From the NCBI GenBank assembly GCA_963930775.1, contig OZ005693.1:992001-1056000 (forward strand): a stretch of DNA of 64,000 nt. The letters are read 5' to 3'. Each line of letters opens with the position of its first letter. Positions within the stretch are counted from its first letter, which is position 1. Below the pieces are notes generated by a model. It did no database searches. It was not told the DNA's origin and was given only the letters and a program-made list of their open reading frames with translations. The position numbers and the translations under genes are program-made. This document shows, one piece after another, positions 11,278 through 22,200 of this stretch. The stretch comes from Cliona cf. orientalis (Eukaryota > Porifera > Demospongiae > Clionaida > Clionaidae).

Positions 11278-12519
11278 ATGGCCACTGAGAGTCAAGTGAG
11301 GCAAAACTACGCCAAACCTTCTGAGGAAGGAGTCAACAAACAGATCAACATGGAGCTCTGTGCAATGTACACTTATCTATCTATGGTAAATTCATAGCAT
11401 TAAGTTTTTTTATTAAAAGCAATCTGTTTCATGCAATTTATTTTTCCTGCAGTCATGCTACTTTGAAAGGGATGATGTAGCTCTCCCTGGGTTTGCCAAA
11501 TACTTCAGAAAGGCTGCAGAGGAAGAGAAAGAGCATGCAGAGAAGTTCATGAAGTTCCAAGCGCAGCGTGGTGGGCGTGTCATTCTCAGCGATATCAAGA
11601 AGCCGGCCAAGGACGAGTGGGGGACCGGGCTTGAGGCTATGCAGGATGCCCTGGAGCTCGAGAAGACCGTCAATCAGGCACTCTTGGATCTGCACAAGAT
11701 TGCAAATGATAATAGTGACTTTCAGGTAATTAAGGGTAGAATTATTATATAGGGTACATGTCCCAGTTATGAGACACTAAACTTGTGACTGCTTTTACAC
11801 AATTGTTTTAGGAATAGTTAAAGTGGTATATTTTTTAAGGACTGCCTATGGCCTCTTATACATGGGTTACAAATATCAACTTCACTACCGTAAATGATGC
11901 AATTTTTTAAAAATTGTTTTGCTATCATTAGTACTGAATATATTATGGGACACCGTCCCTATTATGAGACACGACCTTCCCACTGATAAAGGCAATTATC
12001 AGGAGGTGTTTTAAGATGATGTCTTACCCAAGTTGGCATGCTTAAAGTGAGATTTGAGTGTTAACCTCAAAAAATAAATAGTTTGATGTACCAAATAAGC
12101 AAATTTGTAAAGTTGATACACCAAAAACCGAAAATCATTGTTTCACTACATTTTTAAACAATGAAAGCGTAAACCCATGTCAAAATAAGGTAGATAGCAA
12201 ATTCAACTTAGCAGGTAATAGTTCTAGTTAGGTATAATATAATGACCCCCAAACCAGAAACTTCCATCTTCGTTAGTATGGATGTCCCATAATACCAACT
12301 GTCTCATAATACCTACATATACCCTATATATACTCATCCTAAGAAAATTTAATATTAAATTTTGTGATGCAGATGGCTGATTTTATTGAGAGCAATTACT
12401 TGCATGAACAAGTAGAAGACATCAAGGAGCTTGGGGATTACATCACCAACCTCAAGCGTGTTGGTCCAGGTCATGGAGAATACCACTTTGACCGTGAGAC
12501 CCTTGGTTGTGACTCCTAG
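11278..12519 (+). CDS. Ferritin 3, heavy-chain type, without IRE
   Basis: Exons are 11278-11385, 11453-11725 and 12373-12519, giving 175 residues. Ferroxidase residues are retained, including [10 protein letters not shown] and [12 protein letters not shown]. Differences from ferritins 1 and 2 are Cys for Tyr in [19 protein letters not shown] at the exon 2 start, and a changed end, GCDS. Two extra Cys residues could alter surface chemistry. Intron 2 is enlarged to 647 bases by a MITE. The 5' leader has no IRE, so this copy should be free of IRP control. Confidence 0.95.
11747..12330. mobile_element. MITE filling ferritin 3 intron 2
   Basis: The inverted ends begin TATATAGGGTACATGT and later share TTATGAGACA. 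Further copies of the GTCCC and TATTATGAGACA pieces occur inside in both orientations, for example near 11941-11972 and 12283-12310. No ORF was seen. Confidence 0.75.
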
Positions 12520-12843
12520 ACTTCTTCAGATTCTATACCAAGAGTGTGAACAGGCTATTAATTTTAGTATTAAATCTCAGCTGCGAAATTATGATTTATA
12601 TGATTCCATGGATTTTCCGTTAGCGTGATGAGTATCATTGCTGTATTTTTATGTGCCGCTGTAATAATAATTTTACCCATCAAGGTATGACATTGTGGTT
12701 TTATGCACATGCGCGATGTACTTGGAGGTCACGTCCTCTTGAGTTCCGCCGTTGTATCGGGATGCGTAAACAAACCAGACCACCTACAATCGACCTTCGA
12801 GAGATTGATTCGGCCATCAACGTTTTCCTTATAGTTTGGCGCG

Positions 12844-13851
12844 ATGGCTACTAGTCAAGTGAGGCAGAATTACGACCCTGAATCCGAGGAAGGCGTCAAC
12901 AAACAGATCAATTCCGAGTTTTTCGCCATGTACTCTTACATGTCTATGGTGAGTTAATATCAGGTCGGATGCAATTTACGTTAATTATCAGCTGTTAATC
13001 TACAGAAAAGAAAAGCGTTATGTCCCACAAGGGATAGTTAAAGTTTCTCTCCCGCCTCCAATCCCCTCCCTCCCCCCCCCCCCCCCCCCCCCAACGCACA
13101 CACTCAGTCGTACTACTTTGACAGGGATGACGTGGCTCTCCCTGGCTTTGCTAAGTTCTTCAAGAAAGCTGCCGACGAAGAGAAGGAACATGCAGAATGC
13201 CTTATGAAATTTCAAGTTCAGCGAGGTGGCCGCATCATTCTCAGTGACATCAAGAAACCGATCAAGGACGAGTGGGGCAGTGGACTAGAGGCGATGCAGG
13301 ATGCTCTCGAGCTCGAGAAATCCATGAACAGCAGTTTGATTGAGCTGCACAAGACTGCAAACAAGCACAATGACTACCAGGTGAGTGCAGCAGCTGCCCG
13401 TAGCTGTCCGCTCCATTCAGCTCAGCTCAGAGATCACTATGCAGGGTAGTAATGGATCCATGGAGTACACAAACTTGATAGGGTTGACTTCAATTGGTTA
13501 CTTAGGTGATGCACCCCTTGAATGGGTGTTTAACCTCAGGTTTAATGTTGTGTAATAATGCTGCCTCAAAATGTTATTTTTCTTATCCTGCAAAGGTGAT
13601 CATTTTTGAGCTTGGGTTGGGAAGTGGGCCTGGGAATTAGAAGACTAGTCTTAAAAGAAATGACCCTTAATAATAATAGTTAAACCACCATTGTTATATT
13701 ATAATCACAGATGGCTGATTTTCTGGAGAGCAATTTCTTGCAAGAGCAGGTGGAGTGTATCAAAGAGATGGGAGACCACATCACTAACCTCAAGCGCGTG
13801 GGAGCTGGCCACGGAGAGTACCACTTCGACAAGGAGTCCCTCGATGACTGA
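12844..13851 (+). CDS. Ferritin 4, most diverged copy, without IRE
   Basis: Exons are 12844-12948, 13108-13380 and 13711-13851, giving 172 residues. The N-terminus is [16 protein letters not shown]. The ferroxidase Glu and Tyr lie in [13 protein letters not shown], and [10 protein letters not shown] and LEKSMNSSL are kept, as is the Gln in [12 protein letters not shown]. It is the most divergent of the four and has extra Cys residues. No TATA box or IRE is evident in the 150 bases upstream. Intron 1 contains a poly-C run next to the acceptor. The leader was probably lost in duplication. Confidence 0.95.
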
Positions 13852-14190
13852 TTTGATCTCCTCCCATCCCATACATTCTGCATGCTTGTTCATGTATGTA
13901 CTGTGTATCATGGCCAAACTCAGTAGTAATAATATTATCTTTGAGTACTGATGTGTATTATTAATTATGATCGTAGATAGCTAGTTTTTTTATTTTTGTG
14001 TATTCAATCTTGTCATAATATTATCTTAGTTATGTAGCTACCTATTTTGAGCAATATAAGTCTAATCTTTGTACTACAAGCTACAATGATGTATCCAAGT
14101 GAATCACATTCATGCAATTTTGCATGCTAAAATTGCTACTTTTAATTATTTGGTAAAGGGTCGCTTTCACACTCTGACCCCATTGATATA
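13852..14190. other. Spacer after ferritin 4
   Basis: This is AT-rich 3' flanking DNA with no recognisable gene. Confidence 0.5.
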
Positions 14191-14640
14191 GGACAAATAA
14201 TCTTATCATTATACCAAGAGTAAATAATAAGGAGGGGAAGAGAGTGTCGAACGCGCTATATACCCCGTGTAATATGTTTTCGGCAAGTAACGTGACTTGC
14301 ACCCGTGCGCACGTGACTAGCCCAAGGGGCTAAACACTTGATTTTTCTTAGAACTGAGAAGAATAGAGGCGTTTTTCATGAATTTTATGCTAGATTCTTC
14401 ATAAACGCTCGTTTTATATTGTGATCTGCTCGTGCTTTCGGTCGAAATCGCGCTCGCGTTAGCTTGCACTCGAGGCCACGCCCACAACGTACCATTTGAA
14501 TCGAGCGCTCTGATTGGTCGATTTTTGAATTCCTGGCGCGTGACTTTCCGAAAACATCTTGTACGGAGTATATAGCGCGTTCGATACTCTCTTCTCCTCC
14601 TTATTATTTACTCTTGATTATACTAAGATTATAGTTGTCC
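14191..14640. mobile_element. MITE with inverted repeats of about 90 bases
   Basis: The left arm begins GGACAAATAATCTTATCATT and the right arm is its near complement ending at 14640. Both arms carry AAGAGAGTGTCGAACGCGCT or its complement. The centre is unique and non-coding. Confidence 0.85.
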
Positions 14641-15241
14641 GTGTGTGTGTGTGTTACGAGCGGGAGGTGACCGGAAGCGATTCGACCCGAGTTAAAACGT
14701 TTTATTTCTAGGCATCGCTGGACTTGGGGCGATACAATAGACAGCCCACTGACACGGCTGGCTATGGCCCCAGCGGCGACTAAAGTGAGCTGCTTCAAAA
14801 AACGCCACCGGGGCAAACTTAGATTGAATTGTACCACTTAAGGGGTGACATTCAGGAGTCAATGTTGCCCATAGGTGCTTTCCAGAAGGAGGCGATTCTA
14901 TTCTAAGCATCTTCTCTTGGGAGTCCTTGCGAGCGAAGCTGCAAGACAACAAACGAGCTAGCTGATTGACAAAGTCACATGATCAGGCAGGATGTGCACG
15001 TGCGCTAGCTTGCTCACGTTCACGCGCAGAAATGTGTAGGTAAAGGTCGTCGATGGCACATGCACAATAATAATATTATGCGGCACAGAGATAAAGGAGT
15101 GAGCGAGCGAAGCGAGCTCACTCCTTGTATACATTATTATTATTGAGAAGTATGGAAGCTTAAAGCACATTGGGTAGCTAGCTAGCCTGATTACTTTGTT
15201 TGTGAGGAGGTAGACACACAGTACAATTTTTGATTAACAGC
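14641..15241. other. Non-coding stretch with a small palindrome
   Basis: Short ORFs here resemble no family I know. A perfect hairpin (AAGGAGTGAGC and its complement) occupies about 15094-15126 inside an AT-rich symmetric flank and is probably a minimal MITE. Confidence 0.45.
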
Positions 15242-17837
15242 CTATTGTACAGGACCTGGTATGGTATTGTAGGCTACATTCTTCTCAGTATCAGACTCTG
15301 GTTTGGAGTCCGCAATATCTTCATAAATAACTGATGTCTCTGCAACCTTATTCTTAAGCTGAGCAGCAACTCTTTTCTTCTCACCGATTAAGTATGTTGT
15401 TGTAGCTATAAATACCACAGTAAGTAATACCAATAGTGCTACAACTGAAATCAAAGGTCCAAGAAGAAGTTGAACTGAATTACTCTCAGTACCTAAAATG
15501 ATGGTTATTTGATAGCCTAAAGATAGCTGTATAAGCATGATGTATTACATGTGCATTGAAAGGTGGTGCCATTCCAGGTTCCATTTGCCAAGCATACCCT
15601 CACTGGGGCTCTTTTTAGTACGCTGTAGCCACAGTTGAGGCAGTAGTGAATTGCAACAGCACCAATATGAGTTCCGCCGTAGCAAATGATCCCATCTTTC
15701 ATTCCAAGAGCCATCAACGGTGGATCACAAGTAAAATCATTAGATAGTGACACTCCATCACCGAGCTGGTGTGCATCACAACCTACAAGTAACTAGTTAG
15801 GTTAATCCAGTAGATTGAATTATTGTACACTGCACCTGTGTTGAATGATCCCTGTATCATAGCTGTAAATGTACTATTGGTTGCAGTGGCAATAAAACAC
15901 CCGCTGTGATTATTGAAGGTATGGGAAATAGGAAAACCAACTGTTACTGTATTAGATACACTTTGAGCAATTTGTTTCATTTGTGGTAAAAGCAACATAT
16001 CCCCGATCACACAAGTTTCACTGATAGTGTATGCAACAGAACAGCTTTTTATGCTACTCCCTTGCTGGTTTAGGAATGCACATGTGACCACTGGAGGCAT
16101 GGAATCAATAGTCACTTTAACAAAACTGTTGTTCACATCTATGAATAGAAATAAGATTAGGCATTTTGCAGTACAGTGTAGTTTTATTAAGAACCAACCA
16201 ACTACTGAAAGTGGGCTTGAAATTGGGCCAGATCCTAGCGAGTTAGTTGCAGATACAGAAACATTAATGGGAACCCCATTTGTGCAAGTCGAAGTGGGTC
16301 GGCTTGTATCATAATAATGTTTACATGTTTCAGTCATACAAGACTCGGATGAGCTAAGTATTATACTAGAACTGCAGATATTTCCAGATGTAGCATCTGT
16401 GTAGGTAATGATGTAAGATATGATAGAACCATCGATTCCATCAGTGATGTTGAAAGGATCCTAGAATGGCAAAATATTAATAATATTATGCTTCATTAAT
16501 TATTAAGAATTAATTTTACTGCTTTTATGAATTCTGTGTTAAGACCTATCAGCCGTCCAGTCACCTGTGAATACACAGGAACTACATTAGGAATTGGGGA
16601 ATCTGGAACTTGATGATATTAGTAATAGATAAACTATGGTTGCCCAGGATATACCGTTCATATACCACCCTGAGCTCGAGGGCGTAGCCCGAGAGCAAAG
16701 GTGGTATATGAACGGTATATCCTGGGCAAACATAGTTTATCTGTTTAATATCTTGACCATGACTGGTCAGGGTAATCAGCAGACTGTTTACTTTTTTGTA
16801 TTTGAGTCGGAGTAGTAGGTAGCTAGATCCTATCATAATGACAATCTGTACAATAGTCTGTCAAGCTGGAACCCTCCTAGTGATTGTATTATGTGTGGGA
16901 GCTACTAGCTATAGCAAGTGAAAAGCTAGTAGCCACAACACAAACTTGGTATGCCAGTGCAACTGTGTTATTGGACTATTGTCAGGGGTAGGGAGTTATA
17001 ATGCCTGAGGGCTGGGGTATATGGGAGTTATATCATGGCTGTTACCTAGGATACAAGGCTAAGTCATGATATTATGATACGTATACAATATTAATGTCAT
17101 GATTATACCCATTAATCTTCATACCTTTTAGCATCACAGATAGGTTATTACTTTGAGTACTTTCAATACTCCCACAAACCTTTGTCTTTACGGCAAAGGA
17201 GCACATGCGATTACCATCAATATATATGTTGGTGCATACAACCGTAGTAAAGGTGGTTATAGCAGGACAACTACCACAGTCCGATGTAATCATGTACTCG
17301 GTAGTTTGACAGCTGGTGGTCACTTCTGTCCAGCTGAAAGTGAGTTCAGGCCCTGGTTGAATTTTTGCTAAACTGACTCGCATTGGGGGAGGAAATGGAT
17401 CTGTATACAATAGCTAAAGATCAACTATTAAACCAATAAGATAACCATGGCTTATATTATACCTGTCTCAGTGCTTATGGTAGAACTTCCAATGACCTCC
17501 TCAGTGCTGCCACTGTCATAAACACATTGTACACTACGACCTATCAAGTTAGAACTAAACAAGACAATAATCCGAGATGTGTAAAAGTTGTTGTGTGCTC
17601 TTAAACTAAAGCCTGTGATATTTCCACTGTTACAGAAGTCAGTGGTACCTCTCTCTTGAGCAAAGAGACTGTGTCTCAAAGTGATCTCATTACCCTGCCC
17701 AGCACAATTAAATGCCGTTCCTCTCCACAGAGTTGTTCCTATTCCAAATGTTGTGCACTCATACGTGAAGTTGTGTACTATCTCAGGGGGGCAAATGCAG
17801 CTGTTTATTTTAATGAAGCTAGTACTTGACATCATCC
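15242..17837 (-). CDS. Receptor A: Ig-like/FN3/sushi membrane protein, ITIM-like tail
   Basis: Exons in transcript order are 17837-17463, 17400-17125, 16608-16520, 16460-16199, 16138-15836, 15782-15549 and 15492-15242, all phase-consistent and mostly phase 1-1. Domains in order are: an Ig-like domain (CICPPEI, ECTTFGIGTTLWRG); an FN3-like domain starting DPFPPP with C-GSCP; a second FN3-like domain split over two exons; an unrecognised domain of about 100 residues with paired Cys; and a sushi-like exon with GTWNGTTFQC. Then follow one TM helix (LISVVALLVLLTVVFI) and a tail of about 60 residues. The tail has two tyrosines in ITIM-like settings, VIYEDI and VAYNTI, 18 residues apart. The leader is uncertain: a hydrophobic stretch MIYIIAFAITT lies just upstream, in frame. 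Ligand and role are unknown; a surface recognition receptor is inferred. Confidence 0.85.
16627..16741. mobile_element. Palindromic MITE in a receptor A intron
   Basis: Arms at about 16628-16668 and 16701-16742 are near-perfect complements, sharing CAGGATATACCGTTCATATA. It lies close upstream, in transcript order, of the acceptor of the short FN3 exon. Confidence 0.85.
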
Positions 17838-19251
17838 CTATATATAGAAGATGAACAAACTCATTAGCCTTAGGATTAACTGTTGTGATTGCAAATGCAA
17901 TAATATAGATCATATAGACCACGTAGTCTCAGGGGAGGCGGAATAGGGGCAACCCCCCCTCCCCCCCCCCCCCCCCCCCAAAGTGGAAGGCTACTATATT
18001 GTATAGTAATAATATTATAGTATGATCAATGTACGTACTAGCTTGTGGGGGTCTATTTGACTGACTTTGCCCCCACAAACTGAACTACCCTCAGCCGCCT
18101 CTGAGTCTATATTATGATCTATGATAATAATGAGAGACTGAATAACTCAGACCTATAGAAGTTATAATATTATATAGAGATTGTCACCATGATCATAAAC
18201 ATCTGGGAGTTCAATCTGTAAAAGTGAGGCAAACTTAAGTTGAGTTTCCAAAAAAACAGGTTCCTCTATGTCATAGTATCGGATTCACTATCTTGATTGA
18301 TTATTAATTGTCAGTTAATAGTTTATTCAGTGGTGATTCAGCATAAAAGAACATAATAATATTATTATTAGACAATCAATTAGAGTCCGATCAATTCTCA
18401 TTATCTAACCAGAAATATGCTCATGCATCATGATCAATCGTGGATTCTTAAGTTCCAGATCAGATAATTAAGCCACAATTATGATTGCTGAGTAATATTA
18501 CCGGTATGTCTTTTAATATTATAGGGAACCTGTAGTAGGATGGAGCAAAATTCAACCTACTTCATTTGTTTGTCAGTGCCAGATATGTGTAGGAAATGTC
18601 ATATGTTTGTAAGCAGCAGGCACATAAGGAAATCTTAGTTTTAGTCAAGTGCCAGGCTATATCTATAGGCTATAGATTAGCTCATTTTAGAGAAATTTTG
18701 GAATGGCCGAATACTATAATTTTACGGTATATGATTTATGCATGAGCACAAAAATTAATATTATGCCACTGATTGGATAAGTTGTTTTATAGTATTATGG
18801 GACCGCCTATAATTATAGCAGATGAGCAATTATGGTTATTCTAGCTATCTCTATGGTATACCTGGATGCAAGATCATCAAAATCAGTACAGTGTTTGAAG
18901 TGATGTGAAGACGACTTAATAGAACCTGCATTCACAGAGAATGAACTTGAATATTTATGGAGGTTTGATACTGCAGTAAACCCCACCATTTTAATAGTAT
19001 CCAAAGTACCGTATGCGGCAGTTCACTGTTTAATATTGCTCAGAATAACGGTTGTAAGACCTGAGCGAATGGAAAACGGCAACTTATAGCCTTTAGCCCC
19101 ACCCATGGCCACATGATGCACGTACGTACGCGGCTAGATGCGCGCATGCCCAGTTGCACGCCCCCCGCCCCCCCCCCCCCCCCCGCGGTATACATTTCAA
19201 GGTTGCTGCAACAATACGTGTATCTACCTGCATAGCTGCAACAGCACGAGT
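17838..19251. other. Divergent spacer between receptors A and B
   Basis: Receptors A and B are head to head, so this should hold both promoters. It contains a poly-C run (17957-17979), a second one near 19163-19184, and AT-rich DNA. No clear leader exon for A was found. Confidence 0.5.
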
Positions 19252-22200
19252 ATGATGGAGATTAGATTTACGGTGAGTGCTGTGTTTTCACATGATTTTT
19301 AAGTAAAAAGGTCTCTTTTTAATGCTACAGGAACTATTATTGATCTGTGCCTTGTGGGTAATCACTGTATGCACAGGTGAGCTTTATATTATTATTATGA
19401 GCCATGCATACTGCATGGCATTATCAAAACTCAAGTTAAAGCTGCTATAAGTGGTGCGTACAGTGTTGCTTATTGTCTTATTCTAGCACAGGCTGTTAGC
19501 TAGTCGACATAATATTATATACATGATATAGTACTGGATCAGAGAAGCTTGTATACTGTATCTTTCCTGTGCAGCCAACTTTTTGATCATGATGGTCACA
19601 AAAAATTAAACATGCAGTGTAGCTATAGCTAGCTAGCTATTCAGAGAGCTTCACTGGGTGCATACATAAGCTGCATAATTGATTGAAGTTAGTTGGCCCA
19701 TGATCATTAATTTTTAGCCTACTATGGTGCTACACATGCAGGCTCCTCTGGTACTTAGAAATTTGCGCTATAAAGAAAACTTGACCACACACATTAAATT
19801 TAATATTGTATGTACCAGTGTAATATCTTGTGTACTATTACCGGTAATTAATTTTAGTGTGTACATGTATGCTAATTGGCCAAAGTTTTGTTTGTACATG
19901 CACTTGGAGTTGAAGCTATTCATGGTGCAATTGTTTACCAACTCAAAAATAAATCATATCAACATTCATAAATTTGAATATTACCCTGCAGCCTTGTATG
20001 GTATTGTTTAGAGAATTCCAATGGTATTCACAGATGATTAGAAATGTGGGTGGGACAGTTACTGTATTGTTTAGAGAATTCCAATGGTATTCACAGATGA
20101 AAAGAAAAGTGGGTGGGACAGTAATTTAGAAGTTACGTGACCATGAATCATGCTATTCTGACCCTTGTACTTTTAAGCATTTTAGTAATGCTAGCTTACA
20201 TTTGTGGTGCACTACTGCGTAATCATATTATTATGCACAACCTTTACAGTTGGAAATTGCAGTAGTCCAATATTGACACCTGCCCAGACTCGTTCATGCA
20301 TATGTCCTAAATCCAAGTTTGAACTCATCTGCACAGTTATTGGAACAAACACTGATAGCACAATTTGGACTGGGAATGCTATCGAACGTTTATGTCTGAT
20401 GGATATGCAACAAGAGATTATTCTGCCCCATCGAGAATTCAGTGAAAATATAAACAGGACTTGTGATGGACCTATGGATACATATGCTGTTATATTGCAG
20501 AGTCTTGATATTAATGGCAGCTGCTATACTTCTCAACTCATTATCGAATCAGTCACACGTGCATTGGATGACACAGTTGTTATATGTCAGCTTGATAATC
20601 GTACACAAGTGTTTGACATAGGAAATTATACTATCATTCTAACCAAAGGTTGGTACAATGACCTGTATATCCAAGTTTTGTATGCTGCAATAATTAAGGC
20701 CTCTTCTTTTAATTAATTAGATCCATTTCCACCTCCTGATGATGTGCACCTCACTAATATGGACTCCAAAGATCTCACCTTCACATGGAGTAATGTAGCA
20801 CCGGATTGCCCTGCTATTTCTTATGATATAGTGACAGAGAATTGTGGAAACTGTCCAAATGAAACCAACTCAACTACTATCATCTGCTCCTATAATCCAC
20901 AGCTGTTAATGTCAAATATGCAGCAGGCTCAGTGCAATTTGAGTGTCCGATCAATTGCTTGTGGTGATATTGGTGGAGAATATAAAAATTTTTTGATACC
21001 CCTCAAAGGTTAAATTGAATGCATGCTTGCACACAATAATTAATATGTATAATAACCAATTTGCTTGCAGTGAAGGAGCCAGCCGATCGGGATTTGCGTA
21101 GGCTTGGATTGCTAGGTCTTGTACTAGTAATTCCCCTCGGATACTATTGTGTCGTCCTCATCATATTTTGTTACAAAATTCATGATCACCAAGGTATAAT
21201 TTCTATATAATAATTATACAATATGACTGCACATGTATTCATCAGTATGTGTAAATTGTATACTGAAGCTATTGCAGGTAGAAGACCACATGAACTCCAG
21301 CCAGTTGACAAAACCAAATATAAGATGTTTCAACTTAAGCAAGATTATGAATTGGTGAAATTTTTAGGAGATAAATACCGTAGTGGATGTGCATATTATG
21401 AGTTTGTGAATGACAAAGAAGACATTACAATTGGTGTCAAAATCATTCTTGTGGATAAGGTCAGATAAAATAATTTATAATATGACTCAATCGTTGATTA
21501 TTATCTTTCTTTCAAAAGAAATCAGGAAAGTATTTTACTGGACTGGCAGCTCGTAAAATTATTGGTGCTTCAACCAATGAATCGATTACTTGTGTTTCTA
21601 ATCCAAATCTCCAAGAGTACTCCGTATTTGTGCAGGATAACAGTCCAGGTCATAGATTCCTTGCTAAAGGGACATACTTACTTGTGCATAAAGTAAGCAG
21701 TGCTCTATAATAGCATAACTATGATAGCTATAGCTTGTGATTGTTTTCAGAATCATCATCCTGGGCCAGAAGCTCCTGGTAACATTATCAACAGTAGTAA
21801 CTTAAGAAGAAGGAATGCAACAGAAAAAGATGTTGATGAAGTTGATATGCAAGATTTTGAAGTCATTAATGTTGAGAACGAGTGTGGACTGCTACTACTT
21901 TTAAAAGGAAGGAATATTGAATTCAGCAGAGGATGTTCATACTATGAATTCGTTAATGACAGAGAAGACATTTCTAAAGATGTCGAAATCATACTAATGC
22001 ATAAGGTATAAGTTGCACGTGGGACTTGAGTACATGCATGATGCATGTGCATTAGTGCAGATATTATTATATCCAAATTTCCCTGAAAGGTTACAAAGAA
22101 GCTGTATACTGGACCGAATGCTCCCAGAATTGTTGGTATACCAGAAAAAATTGATTCAAATGTAGATGTACTTGCACTTGAAAATCCAAGGCTAAATAAT

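Noticed and set aside
14604-14952. Minus-strand ORFs of 77 and 86 codons
   Set aside because: Overlapping frames without recognisable domains or splice support; probably part of a repeat.
16027-16314. + strand ORF of 95 codons
   Set aside because: It lies across two receptor A exons and the intron between them in antisense.
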